The translations under genes were made by a program, and so were the position numbers. From an uncultured Ruminiclostridium sp. (GTDB taxonomy: Bacteria > Bacillota > Clostridia > Oscillospirales > Ruminococcaceae), in assembly GCA_947623915.1 (NCBI GenBank), contig CANQIB010000007.1:68583-120583 (forward strand): a stretch of 52,001 bases of DNA, in the 5' to 3' direction. Under the pieces are notes generated by a model. That model worked only from the letters and a program-made list of their open reading frames with translations, searched no databases and was not told the origin of the DNA. Each line of letters opens with the position of its first letter. Positions within the stretch are counted from its first letter, which is position 1. Below are positions 30,567-39,513 of the stretch, one piece after another.

Positions 30567-30710
30567 TTACTTGACTGCCTCGCACTTCTGGTTTGCGACG
30601 GTGCAGCTCGTCTTGCACGCCGACTGGCAAGAGGTCTGGCACTTTCCGCAGCCGCCCTTTTCGGCAGTCTGCTTTAAGTTAGCCTTGTTTACAGTCTTGA
30701 TATGCTTCAT
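30567..30710 (-). CDS. SCIFF peptide precursor (six Cys in about 45 residues)
   Basis: 47 aa with the SCIFF pattern: basic leader KHIKTVNKANLKQTAEKGGC and cysteines at 21, 24, 28, 32, 36 and 43. Its product is a ranthipeptide with intramolecular thioether links made by the neighbouring maturase; the biological role of SCIFF peptides is not settled, with quorum sensing proposed in Clostridia. ATG 30710 follows GGAGGTG; the longer in-frame ORF up to 30791 has no RBS. It has its own promoter, 31 bases upstream of the ATG. Confidence 0.96.
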   Translation of the reverse strand: MKHIKTVNKANLKQTAEKGGCGKCQTSCQSACKTSCTVANQKCEAVK

Positions 30711-30740
30711 AAAAACACCTCCGTATAAGTTCCTTTTTTT

Positions 30741-30769
30741 ATTGTAACATATATCGGCATTTTTTTCAA
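30741..30769 (-). promoter_or_regulatory. Promoter of the SCIFF operon
   Basis: Minus strand: -35 TTGAAA (30764-30769), 17-base spacer, -10 TACAAT (30741-30746). It separates the SCIFF genes from the upstream araD group. Confidence 0.8.
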
Positions 30770-30787
30770 TACCCTTTTTTGAAAAAA

Positions 30788-31492
30788 TCACACTTTCCTG
30801 TCTTGTCCGTAATATGCGTTCGCTCCGTGCTTTCTGAGATAATGTCTGTCCAACAGCGACTGCTGCATACGTTCGGCGTCGGGGTCGAGCAAAAGGTCGA
30901 ACAGCGCCATTTTTGCCGCCTGCTCCATAACGGCGGCGTTGTATACCGCGTTATCGGGGTCTTTCCCCCAAGCAAACGGTCCGTGGCTGCATACGTTCAC
31001 ACCCGGCACGGCGTCGGGGTCGATACCGCGCGCACTGAACGTGTCGATTATCACTATGCCGGTCTCCTTTTCGTATTCGCCGTTTATCGCCTCGTCGGTC
31101 ATTTTGGAAGTGCAGGGTATATCTCCGTAAAAATAGTCCGCGTGGGTAGTGCCGAGAGCGGGTATATCCCTGCCGCTTTGGGCAAAAATGGTGCAAAAGG
31201 TGGAATGGGTATGCACCACTCCGCCTATATTGTTGAACGCCTTGTAAAGCTCTATATGAGTAGGCGTATCGGAGGAGGGTTTAAGCTCCCCCTCGACCTG
31301 TTTTCCGTCAAGAGTGACTACCGCCATATCCTCCGGCGTCAGCTTTTCGTACTCCACGCCGGAAGGCTTTATCACCACCAGACCGCGTTCGCGGTCGATG
31401 CCGGAAACATTGCCCCAAGTGAACAGCACCAGCCCGTTTTTGACCAGCGCCATGTTGGCTTCGTATACCTGTTTTTTCAGTTTTTTAAGCAT
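30788..31492 (-). CDS. araD: L-ribulose-5-phosphate 4-epimerase AraD
   Basis: 234 aa, a class II aldolase-like enzyme. Visible are the substrate site [11 protein letters not shown] and [14 protein letters not shown], the zinc histidines in [16 protein letters not shown] and [14 protein letters not shown], and the C-terminal [14 protein letters not shown]. It converts L-ribulose-5-phosphate to D-xylulose-5-phosphate in arabinose use. No araA or araB is nearby, so it may serve another pentose route. ATG 31492 follows GTGAGGAG. It is 9 bases after the YcxB-like gene. Confidence 0.94.
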   Translation of the reverse strand: MLKKLKKQVYEANMALVKNGLVLFTWGNVSGIDRERGLVVIKPSGVEYEKLTPEDMAVVTLDGKQVEGELKPSSDTPTHIELYKAFNNIGGVVHTHSTFCTIFAQSGRDIPALGTTHADYFYGDIPCTSKMTDEAINGEYEKETGIVIIDTFSARGIDPDAVPGVNVCSHGPFAWGKDPDNAVYNAAVMEQAAKMALFDLLLDPDAERMQQSLLDRHYLRKHGANAYYGQDRKV

Positions 31493-31501
31493 ATTATCTC
31501 C

Positions 31502-32023
31502 TCACTTGCACCGCTTGAAAAATCTGTGCTTCAGCCGCTTTATAAATTCGCTGCGCAGCTCGTAGGATTCGGTGAGCAAAAGCTGCGATTTGTTTATGCA
31601 AAACGCTGTGTCATGGGTTATATACAGCAAAAAGCAGTTTTCCAGCTCGTATACCGCGAATATCGTGTTCCAGCCGGCTTCAACGTTGGTATCGGTGCGC
31701 CCGCCGTATATTTTTATTCCCGCGCCGGTAAGCTCCAGCGTTCGCGTGGTGTTTAACACCACCTTGCCGTACTTTATGCCGTCCTTTATCTTCTTCCTTA
31801 TTTTCAGCAATACAAAAGGTATCGTCATTAGGAACACTACCGCCAGCGCTATCCCCAGCCAAAGCGGGATAATGTTCAGCGCCCCCAGTATCAGCGACGC
31901 GACCGCCAGCACCGTTCCTCCCATCATAAGCAGAAAATTGCTTTTCTTGCGGTAAAATTCGGTAAACTGCACCAGATATTTGTAATCCTGCGCAGTAGTG
32001 GTTATCTCTTTTTTGATATACAT
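31502..32023 (-). CDS. YcxB-like membrane protein
   Basis: 173 aa with two adjacent membrane helices (about 31-50 and 52-75, FLLMMGGTVLAVASLILGAL and LWLGIALAVVFLMTIPFVLL) and a C-terminal cytosolic domain of the YcxB type (TRTLELTGAGIKIYGG, AGWNTIFAVYELENCFLLYI). Function is unknown; these proteins resemble PH-like membrane-associated folds. The start follows AGAGGCAAAG. It lies 10 bases after the CorC-like gene. Confidence 0.82.
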   Translation of the reverse strand: MYIKKEITTTAQDYKYLVQFTEFYRKKSNFLLMMGGTVLAVASLILGALNIIPLWLGIALAVVFLMTIPFVLLKIRKKIKDGIKYGKVVLNTTRTLELTGAGIKIYGGRTDTNVEAGWNTIFAVYELENCFLLYITHDTAFCINKSQLLLTESYELRSEFIKRLKHRFFKRCK

Positions 32024-32033
32024 TTCTTTGCCT

Positions 32034-33302
32034 CTATTCTTTCTCTGTTCCGTTTAGTATCTGAAACCTCATGTTCAGTATTCTTCTGTCCTCCGCTGCC
32101 GTGACCGTTATGGCGAACTCGTTCGTGCTGACCGTATCGGATACCGCCGGTATCCTGCCGAACAGCTCCATGACCCAACCGCCTACCGTCCTTGCGCTGC
32201 TGTCTATATTCGGCGCATTGCCGCTCCTGTCCTGCCAGTACCTGCGAAAAGCGTTCAGCGGCACGTCGCCGTTTATGCTGAACGCGTCGTCCGAGATAAA
32301 GGTAAGCGGAGGCACTACCTTGTCGTTTTCGTCCCATATCTCGCCGACAAGCTGTTCAAGTATATCCTCCAGCGTGACTATCCCCAGCGTTCCGCCGTAC
32401 TGGTCCAGCACTACCGCCATGTGGATCTTTTCATGCTGCATTATCCGCAGTATTTCCGAAATTTTCATCAAATGCGGGAAATACCGTATCTCCTGCATAA
32501 TATCCCGTATAAGAAAATCTCCGCGTTCTTTCTGGGAGATATACGCGATAAAAAAGTCCTTCTGGCTGATAAAGCCCACTATCTTATCCAACGACCCCTC
32601 GTACACCGGCAGTCTGGAAAAGCTGTTGTTCATAAACAGCTCCCTCACCTTTTCGGGATCGTCGTTTATCTCCGCACCGACAACGTCCACGCGATGGGTT
32701 ATTATCTCGTCCACCACCGTTTCGTCAAATACCAGCGCGCTTTTTACAAGGTCGCTTTCCTGCTCTTCAAGCACCCCCTCGTCCTCTATCTCGTCGATTA
32801 TCTTGATAAGCTCCTGCTCGGTCACGCTCACTTCCTTTTTGTTGTTTCCGAACAGCTTGGACGCGGCTTTTTTCAGCAGCAGGAAAAATGCCGACAGCGG
32901 AGTAAAAATGTAAGTCAGCACGGTAAGCACTCCGCTCACTCCTACCGACATCCCCTCGGAATGGTCGTTCGCCACGCTTTTCGGCAAAACCTCTCCGAAT
33001 ATCAGCAGCAGCAGAGTAAGCACCACCGTCGCCGCAAGCGGTCCGTGATCCTCGCCGAGCAGACTCACCGCGAACACCGTCGCAAGCGAGGACGCCGCAA
33101 TATTCACGATATTGTTGCCGATAAGTATGGTGGTAAGCACCTTGTCGTATTTTTCCACCAGCTTGAGCGCGAGCCGCGCTCCTTTTGAGCCGTTCTCCTC
33201 CATGCTTTTAAGGCGGATTCGGTTTGCCGCGGTCAGCGCGGTCTCGCTCGCGGAAAAAAACGCGGAACATAATATAAGTATAAGTATTACAACCGGTTCC
33301 AT
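32034..33302 (-). CDS. CorC/HlyC-type CBS-domain membrane protein
   Basis: 422 aa. A CNNM/DUF21 membrane domain (residues 1-190; CSAFFSASETALTAANRIRL, FGEVLPKSVANDHSEG) is followed by a CBS pair (THRVDVVGAEINDDPEKVRE, HMAVVLDQYGGTLGIVTLED) and a C-terminal CorC_HlyC domain with VSDTVSTNEFAITVTAAED. Family members have been tied to magnesium or cobalt efflux. I chose ATG 33302; GTG 33311 is possible. The nearest GGAGA lies about 17 bases before the GTG, with a CGCCGT/ACGGCG stem between, which would bring it closer. Confidence 0.9.
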   Translation of the reverse strand: MEPVVILILILCSAFFSASETALTAANRIRLKSMEENGSKGARLALKLVEKYDKVLTTILIGNNIVNIAASSLATVFAVSLLGEDHGPLAATVVLTLLLLIFGEVLPKSVANDHSEGMSVGVSGVLTVLTYIFTPLSAFFLLLKKAASKLFGNNKKEVSVTEQELIKIIDEIEDEGVLEEQESDLVKSALVFDETVVDEIITHRVDVVGAEINDDPEKVRELFMNNSFSRLPVYEGSLDKIVGFISQKDFFIAYISQKERGDFLIRDIMQEIRYFPHLMKISEILRIMQHEKIHMAVVLDQYGGTLGIVTLEDILEQLVGEIWDENDKVVPPLTFISDDAFSINGDVPLNAFRRYWQDRSGNAPNIDSSARTVGGWVMELFGRIPAVSDTVSTNEFAITVTAAEDRRILNMRFQILNGTEKE

Positions 33303-33381
33303 TACTGTCACTTCGCCGTAACGGCGTATCTCCTTTTACTGTCGGGATATTTGTCGGAGCCGCGCTCGGATAAAAACGCCG

Positions 33382-35580
33382 TCATATCTTCTCCGCCCTG
33401 AATCTTCCCACAAAATGTCCGTTCTTATCCAGCACCGCCTCAAATTTATATGTGCCCGGCTCGTAATGCTCCTCGCTGTCTCCCACCAGCTCATAGAAAA
33501 ATACGGTCACGTCCCCGTTTTCCATCTGCTTTATCGCGCAGCGGCACTTTCCGTCAGCTATGGCGCGGTCGATAAAGGAAAGGGAAAGATCCTGCGTCAG
33601 AAAGTTGTCCCTGCTGACGGGTATATCATACTCGCCGTCGCCTGTCGCGGTATCTTTGAGCAGCTGCTCCAGAACGGTCATTCTCTGTCCCGACGCCATC
33701 TTCGGCTTTATCTCACCGAGTATCAGCGGCTGTCCGTTCAGCGTCCAGCAGGGACGCACTACCTCGGCATAATCTCCGACCTGGATATCCGCCTTGGGAT
33801 CTCTCGCCGAATAAAACTTAAAGGTGTAGCGGTCGCATACGACCTCCTTGTCGGAGCTGCGCACTATCCCGCCGCTTTCCAGCAAAGCCAAAAGCTCCGC
33901 GGCGTGCGAGGAAAACATATCGTTTTCCCAAAATTCATATCCGGCAAAATTCTGATGCCAGTATTTTTTCAGCGCCGACCCGCCGATAAGCGCCTGTATG
34001 CGTATCTCCCAGTCGAACAGCACTCCGCTCTTATCGCTCGCTCTGCCCTCTTTCAGCGAATACAGCGGTTCGAGCAGCTCCTCGAATATCTGTATGTTGT
34101 CCGCCACATCCTGTGCCGCCGCCTTGTCCGGCGCGGGCTTGCCGACTTCGACGGTGTTATTTTCCGTCTTAGCGGGCGCGGACGGGGTTATGTCGAATAT
34201 CTCATCGGTGTTTATTTTAAGGTCGGGCTTTGCCTTGTCCGTAACCTCCGCGCCCTCGCCGAACAGATCCGCTATCGACGCGGTATTGTCCTTTTCCGGC
34301 AGATCGAAAAAGTCCACCTTATGCCCGTCGCTTATTATATCGTCGGAAAGCTCGTCGATGATTTCCTGTGCGGCGTTGTTCTCGTCTTCGGGTATATTAA
34401 GGCTGTTTTCAAAGAACGTCGGATATTCCTCCGCTTTCGCCTCGGCAGCAGACTCCGCGACGACCTGTGCGACGGGTTCCGGCTCTTTGGGAACTTCAAC
34501 TACTTCCGCCACGGGTTCTGCCTGTGGCGCGGGAGTTTCCGCAACCTCCGCAACGGGTTCCGCCTGCGGTGCGGGGGGTTCCGCAACTTGTGCAACGGGC
34601 TCCGCCTGCGGCGCGGGAATTTCCACAACTTCCGCAACGGGCTCTGCCTGCGGCGCGGGAATTTCCACAACTTCCGCCACGGGTTCCGCCTGCGGCGCGG
34701 GTGTTTCCACAACTTCCGCAACGGGTTCCGCCTGCGGCGCGGGGATTTCCTCAACTTCCGCAACGGGTTCCGCCTGCGGCGCGGGTGTTTCCTCGACTTC
34801 CGCAACAGGCTCCGCCTGCGGCGCGGGAGTTTCCGCAACCTCCGCAACGGGTTCCGCCTGCGGTGCGGGGGGTTCCGCAACTTGTGCAACGGGCTCCGCC
34901 TGCGGCGCGGGAATTTCCACAACTTCCGCAACGGGCTCTGCCTGCGGCGCGGGAATTTCCACAACTTCCGCCACGGGTTCCGCCTGCGGCGCGGGTGTTT
35001 CCACAACTTCCGCAACGGGTTCCGCCTGCGGCGCGGGGATTTCCTCAACTTCCGCAACGGGTTCCGCCTGCGGCGCGGGTGTTTCCTCGACTTCCGCAAC
35101 AGGCTCCGCCTGCGGCGCGGGTGTTTCCTCGACTTGTGCAACGGGTTCCGCCTGCGGTGTGGGAGTTTCCTCAACTTCCGCAACGGGTTCCGCCTGCGGC
35201 GCGGGTGTTTCCTCGACTTCCGCAACGGGTTCCGCCTGCGGAGCGGGAGTTTCCGCAACTTCCGCAACGGGTTCCGCCTGCGGAGCGGGAGTTTCCGCAA
35301 CTTCCGCAACGGGTTCCGCCTGCGGAGCGGGTGTTTCCTCGACTTCCGCCACGGGCTCTGCCTGCGGCGCGGGAGTTTTCTCGACCTCTGCAACAGGCTT
35401 TTCGACCTTATTATCCCCTGTACGCGGTTTTACAAAATTTTCGCTGCTTACCCAGTCCGCCTCGTCCATTTCCTTTTTAAGCGGTGAATTATCTCTGTCC
35501 AGTTTTCTCTTTACCGCTACCGCGGCAGCCGCCGCTGCCGCCGCTGCCGCCGCCGCGGCTATCGCTCCGACTAATTTCAT
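33382..35580 (-). CDS. Membrane-anchored protein with 21 14-residue tandem repeats
   Basis: 732 aa, unrecognised. The N-terminus is MKLVGAI, 13 consecutive alanines (8-20), VAVKRK: an unusual polyalanine membrane anchor or signal. Residues 69-362 are 21 copies of a Pro/Ala/Gln/Glu unit (T/I/P-PAPQAEPVAEV-E/A/V-E), expected to be extended and rigid. The C-terminal part from about 480 is a folded domain (YSLKEGRASDKSGVLFDWEI, WHQNFAGYEFWENDMF, GTYKFEAVLDKNGHFVGRFR) without a known family. A repeat spacer between a membrane anchor and a globular domain suggests a domain carried across the cell wall, or, if it is cytosolic, a spacer. It follows the ABC permease by 29 bases, so they may act together. 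Confidence 0.8.
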   Translation of the reverse strand: MKLVGAIAAAAAAAAAAAAAVAVKRKLDRDNSPLKKEMDEADWVSSENFVKPRTGDNKVEKPVAEVEKTPAPQAEPVAEVEETPAPQAEPVAEVAETPAPQAEPVAEVAETPAPQAEPVAEVEETPAPQAEPVAEVEETPTPQAEPVAQVEETPAPQAEPVAEVEETPAPQAEPVAEVEEIPAPQAEPVAEVVETPAPQAEPVAEVVEIPAPQAEPVAEVVEIPAPQAEPVAQVAEPPAPQAEPVAEVAETPAPQAEPVAEVEETPAPQAEPVAEVEEIPAPQAEPVAEVVETPAPQAEPVAEVVEIPAPQAEPVAEVVEIPAPQAEPVAQVAEPPAPQAEPVAEVAETPAPQAEPVAEVVEVPKEPEPVAQVVAESAAEAKAEEYPTFFENSLNIPEDENNAAQEIIDELSDDIISDGHKVDFFDLPEKDNTASIADLFGEGAEVTDKAKPDLKINTDEIFDITPSAPAKTENNTVEVGKPAPDKAAAQDVADNIQIFEELLEPLYSLKEGRASDKSGVLFDWEIRIQALIGGSALKKYWHQNFAGYEFWENDMFSSHAAELLALLESGGIVRSSDKEVVCDRYTFKFYSARDPKADIQVGDYAEVVRPCWTLNGQPLILGEIKPKMASGQRMTVLEQLLKDTATGDGEYDIPVSRDNFLTQDLSLSFIDRAIADGKCRCAIKQMENGDVTVFFYELVGDSEEHYEPGTYKFEAVLDKNGHFVGRFRAEKI
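34495..35376 (-). repeat. 42-bp coding tandem repeat, 21 units, with 294-bp higher-order duplication
   Basis: Twenty-one 42-bp units encode TPAPQAEPVAEVEE variants. Units 7-13 and 14-20 carry the same ordered variants (T, T, I, T, I, I, P at position 1), and the DNA also repeats at 294 bases: for example the block at 34567 recurs at 34861. So a seven-unit block was duplicated in tandem recently. Confidence 0.93.
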
Positions 35581-35609
35581 GCCCTGACCCCCGTTCCTGA
35601 TTCTCGTTA

Positions 35610-38600
35610 CTATTCAACGCTTTTGAGCGCTTCCACCATATCAACATACTTCAGCTTGCGGTGCATGAACAGCATAACCGTCCCCGCGAATACAAGCGTC
35701 AGCAGGATCGACCATATAAAACTCAGCAAATGTACCTCTCTGCCGAACATTACCAGATCTATTTCCGCGGTCCTTACCACGAAATCCAGCAAAACTCTGC
35801 CCAACAGTAGCCCCGCCGCCGTACCGAGCAGCGTAAGCAATATTATCTCACGGAAAATGTAAAACGACACTTCCTTATCGTAAAAGCCCAACACCTTCAG
35901 CGTGGCTATCTCGCGTATACGCTCGTTTATATTTATGTTCGTGAGATTGTAAAGCACTATGAACGCCAGTATGCCCGCGCATACTATCAGCACCACAACT
36001 ATAAGCTGTAAAGATTTCAACATATTTCTGAACGTATCGCCTACCGATGTTTTGTAGCTTACCGCCGCGATACCCTCTATTTTCATAAGGCTTTCCGCAA
36101 GCTCGTCGTTCCATTCTTCCGAAACGCCGTCGGGAGTGTTGAAGTAAAAGCAGTTATACGGCAGCTCGTCGTTAAACAGCTTTTGATACAGCGCGCCGCT
36201 TATGTAAACGTAATGGTGCGCGTAATTCTCGCATATCGCGGCTACCTCCGCCTGCGCACTCTCGGTATCGGACAGCCGCAGCGTTATGCTGTCGCCTACA
36301 TTTACCCCTCCCAACAGGGATGCGAGCTTTTCGTTTATTATCACATGGCTGTCGTCAAGCGTGTATTTTTCATGGGTGGTGCGGCTGCGCACGTCAACGT
36401 ATTTTTTAAGTATCTCGTCGCTGTCAACGCCGAAAATATTCGCGTCCGCGTTATTTGAGCCGTTGACGACGGTTATCTGCTTTTGGTAGATGAGCTGCGC
36501 GTCACAGCCGTTTTCGGCGAGCAGCTCCTCCGCCTCTCTGCGGTGGGCGGAGGTCATATCCTGAAATACCGCCATTCCGTCGTACAGGCTTATTTCGTCA
36601 AACTGCTTATTGAGTATATCGCTCACGCTGTCGTATACGCCGAATCCCGTAAGCAGCAGCGCGGTGCAGCCCGCTATGCCGAACACCGTCATCAGCATAC
36701 GGCGTTTATATCTGAACAAATTCCGCATGGACACCTTTTTGCTGAACGAAAGGTGCTTCCAGATAAAGCCGATACGCTCCAAAAGTATTTTTTTGCCGCT
36801 TTTGGGAGGCTTGGGGCGCATAAGCGACGCCGGCTGCTCCCGCAGAATGTTCTTGCAGGCGAAGTATACTGCGGCTCCCGCCATCAAAAACGCCACCGCC
36901 GTTACCAGCAGCATAAGCCCGAAATCGTAAGGTGTAAGGTACTGCGGCAGCTCGTACATCATTCCGTATGCGTTCATTATGATATACGGGAATATCTTCA
37001 TGCCGATAAATATGCCGAATACCGCTCCGACCAGCGCGGCGGAAAGTCCGTACAGCAAATACTTGAACATTATCGCGCCGCTGCCGTAACCGAGCGCTTT
37101 CAGCGTGCCTATCTGCGTGCGCTGTTCCTCTACCATTCTGGTCATGGTGGTAAGGCATACCAGTATCGCCACCATTGCGAAAAACAGCGGGAATATCATC
37201 GCGATGTTATGTATTCTTTCCGCGTTCTGACCGTATTCGGTAAAGCCCGGATTGTCGGCGCGGTCAAAAATATACCATTCCGGCTTTTCCAGACTGTCTA
37301 TCTCTCGTTGAGCGTCGTCCAGCTCCTCGCGCGCGTCCGCCAGCTTATCCTCCGCCTCGGTCTTTGCCTTTTCGTACTCCTTTACGCCGTCCTCATACTG
37401 ACCGAGCGAATCCTCGTACTTTGCCAGACCGTCCGCGTAGTCCCGCTCGCCCTGCTCGTACTTCTCTCTGCCCTCGTTTAGCTGCTTTTCTCCGTCAAGA
37501 TATTCGGCAAGTCCCTCGCGGTACTGCTCCTCTCCCTCGGCAAAGAGCCGCTGCGCGTCGTCATACTGCTTTTTGCCGTCGTTATACTGTGCAAGTCCGC
37601 TCTCATATTCTTCGAGCGCGCTTTCATACTGCGCCTTGCCCTGCTCCAGCTCTTTTTCGCCGGCACGGTATTCGGCAAGGCCGTCCCGATATTTTTTAAG
37701 TCCCTCGGCGTACTGCTTTTCGCCCGCCTCGTATTTTGCGCGGCTCTCCTCAAGCGTCTTTTTGCCGCGCTCATATTCCGCAACGCCGTTTCGATATTGC
37801 TGTATCGCCTGCTCGTTTGCTTTAACGCCGGCGGAATATTCCGCGTAGCCCGCGTTATACCGAGCCAGTCCGTCCTCATAAGAGGCGCTGCCCTTTTCAT
37901 ACTCCGCCAAACCCGCGGCATACTGCGCCTCCAAAGCGTCCAGCTTTGCGGCGGCCGCGGCAAGCTCGGCGTATATTTTCTCCGCCTCGTCCCGCGTGAT
38001 ATATCCGTTCGCAACGCCCTGTTCGGTGCGCGCGCGTTTTTCCTCTATCTCCGCCCTGCCGGAAACTACCGTTTCATTCAGCGCGTCAAGCTGCGCCTTG
38101 GTTCGGTCGAGCTGCGCTTTGGCGTCGTCCAACTGCCGCTTTAAAGCGGCGAGCGTCTTTTCCGACTCGTCAAGCTGCTTTTGAGCGTCGTCAAGCTGCT
38201 TTTTATAGCCGTCCAGTTCGGTCTTGCTGTCGGCAAGCTGCTTTTCGCCGCTTTCAAGCTGCGCCTTGGAGTCGTCCAACAGCTTGCGGTTCGCGTCAAG
38301 TTCCTTTTTGCCGTCGTCCAGTTCCTTTTTGGCGGCGGCAAGCTCGCGTTCTCCGTCCTCCGTCTGCTTTCTCGCGTCCTCAAGCAAGGGGTAACCCTCG
38401 TCCAGCTCGGCTTTCGCCTTGTCAAGCTGATCTTTCGTATCCTCCAGCAGCGTGCGGTTCTCGTCCAGCTCTTTCTTTGCGGCGTCCAGTTCTTTTTTCG
38501 CGTCGGAAAGCTGCTTTTCGTTATCGGTTATCTCTTTTTTCGCGTCGTCGAGCTGTACGCGGCTGTCGTCCAGTTCCTTTTTCCCGTCGTCTAGCTGCTT

Positions 38601-39482
38601 TTTTGCGTCGTCCAGCTCCTCTTTTGCGTCCGCAAGCTCTTTTTCCGCCTTTTCCTTTTGCTCGGAGTATTCTTTTTCCCCGTCGTCAAGCTCCTTTTGT
38701 GCCTCGGACACTATCTCGTCGCGGCGCAGCTCCCTGCGCTGTTCCCCGACGTCCTCAAGCACCTTTTCCATCTCGTCGCGAAGCTGCTCGTATTCTTCCG
38801 AATAGCAGTTGTACGGGGTAAGATCGTCAAAGGTCACATAAAGCTGAGTATAGTATTCTGTAAGAAAGTTTTCACTCGGTATATACGCTGTGGTCTCGAT
38901 AGCGCCCGTGCCTATGGTGGTATTTCCCCGCGCGGTATCGTCTATGAACATCGGGGAATTGTAAAAGCCCACCACGGTATATTCCGTGCGGGACAGAACG
39001 TCATTTATATCCTCCCCGTTCACGATGAATTTATCGCCTATATTGTAGCCGGAACGTATCGTCGAACCGTCTATGATGCACTCGTCCGCGCTTTGGGGCA
39101 GTCTGCCCTCTTTTATTATCAGGGTATTGCAGGGATTATTTTCCCCGTAATTATCCAAAGAATACAGCCTGACCACATCGCCCCCGTCCTTTTCGCCGAT
39201 AAAGCAGTCGGCAAAGTAGGAGGGGTATACCTCGCAGTCGTCGGAGCATTGTCTTACCGCCTCTATGTCCTTTTCGTCAAAGCCGTAGGTGGACAAAAGG
39301 CGGAAATCCATAAGGGACGACTCGTCAAAATAGCTGTCGCTGGACAGCTTCATGTCTTTTTCGGATACGGTGAGTCCCGCGAAAAATCCGCAGCCTATCG
39401 CCAGTATGCCGAATATGGAGATAAATCTGCTCTTTGTCTTGACTATCTCGGTCAAGGCATTTTTCAGCATCGCTTTTTTCAT
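35610..39482 (-). CDS. ABC transporter permease with very large coiled-coil domain
   Basis: 1290 aa. An N-terminal membrane helix (about 19-40, FISIFGILAIGCGFFAGLTV) precedes an outer MacB-like region (45-240) and then a charged coiled coil from about 246 to 734, in two styles: LDDxKKEL-type repeats (about 260-480) and Y-x-x-G-x-x-x-Y/L repeats with tyrosine at heptad positions (about 520-720). FtsX-type permease halves follow (about 765-890 and 1165-1285: MIFPLFFAMVAILVCLTTMT, IVVVLIVCAGILAFIVLYNL). A periplasm-free cell must expose it to the wall. Start ATG 39482; the ATPase gene is 31 bases upstream. It could move lipids or peptides or relay force to wall enzymes; substrate is unknown. Confidence 0.9.
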   Translation of the reverse strand: MKKAMLKNALTEIVKTKSRFISIFGILAIGCGFFAGLTVSEKDMKLSSDSYFDESSLMDFRLLSTYGFDEKDIEAVRQCSDDCEVYPSYFADCFIGEKDGGDVVRLYSLDNYGENNPCNTLIIKEGRLPQSADECIIDGSTIRSGYNIGDKFIVNGEDINDVLSRTEYTVVGFYNSPMFIDDTARGNTTIGTGAIETTAYIPSENFLTEYYTQLYVTFDDLTPYNCYSEEYEQLRDEMEKVLEDVGEQRRELRRDEIVSEAQKELDDGEKEYSEQKEKAEKELADAKEELDDAKKQLDDGKKELDDSRVQLDDAKKEITDNEKQLSDAKKELDAAKKELDENRTLLEDTKDQLDKAKAELDEGYPLLEDARKQTEDGERELAAAKKELDDGKKELDANRKLLDDSKAQLESGEKQLADSKTELDGYKKQLDDAQKQLDESEKTLAALKRQLDDAKAQLDRTKAQLDALNETVVSGRAEIEEKRARTEQGVANGYITRDEAEKIYAELAAAAAKLDALEAQYAAGLAEYEKGSASYEDGLARYNAGYAEYSAGVKANEQAIQQYRNGVAEYERGKKTLEESRAKYEAGEKQYAEGLKKYRDGLAEYRAGEKELEQGKAQYESALEEYESGLAQYNDGKKQYDDAQRLFAEGEEQYREGLAEYLDGEKQLNEGREKYEQGERDYADGLAKYEDSLGQYEDGVKEYEKAKTEAEDKLADAREELDDAQREIDSLEKPEWYIFDRADNPGFTEYGQNAERIHNIAMIFPLFFAMVAILVCLTTMTRMVEEQRTQIGTLKALGYGSGAIMFKYLLYGLSAALVGAVFGIFIGMKIFPYIIMNAYGMMYELPQYLTPYDFGLMLLVTAVAFLMAGAAVYFACKNILREQPASLMRPKPPKSGKKILLERIGFIWKHLSFSKKVSMRNLFRYKRRMLMTVFGIAGCTALLLTGFGVYDSVSDILNKQFDEISLYDGMAVFQDMTSAHRREAEELLAENGCDAQLIYQKQITVVNGSNNADANIFGVDSDEILKKYVDVRSRTTHEKYTLDDSHVIINEKLASLLGGVNVGDSITLRLSDTESAQAEVAAICENYAHHYVYISGALYQKLFNDELPYNCFYFNTPDGVSEEWNDELAESLMKIEGIAAVSYKTSVGDTFRNMLKSLQLIVVVLIVCAGILAFIVLYNLTNININERIREIATLKVLGFYDKEVSFYIFREIILLTLLGTAAGLLLGRVLLDFVVRTAEIDLVMFGREVHLLSFIWSILLTLVFAGTVMLFMHRKLKYVDMVEALKSVE

Positions 39483-39513
39483 TACCGTTTCGACCCTCCG
39501 TTCAGAACAGCGG

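Noticed and set aside
30711-30791. Extended SCIFF peptide starting at 30791
   Set aside because: The extension would cover the promoter boxes and has no RBS; the 47-aa form matches known SCIFF length.
34495-35376. CRISPR-like array
   Set aside because: Units are contiguous 42-mers with no unique spacers and are in frame with a protein.
33415-35587. Long open frames on the opposite strand of the repeat protein, up to 690 codons
   Set aside because: They are created by the stop-free 42-bp repeats on the complementary strand, have no matching RBS or domains, and lie antisense to a better-supported gene.
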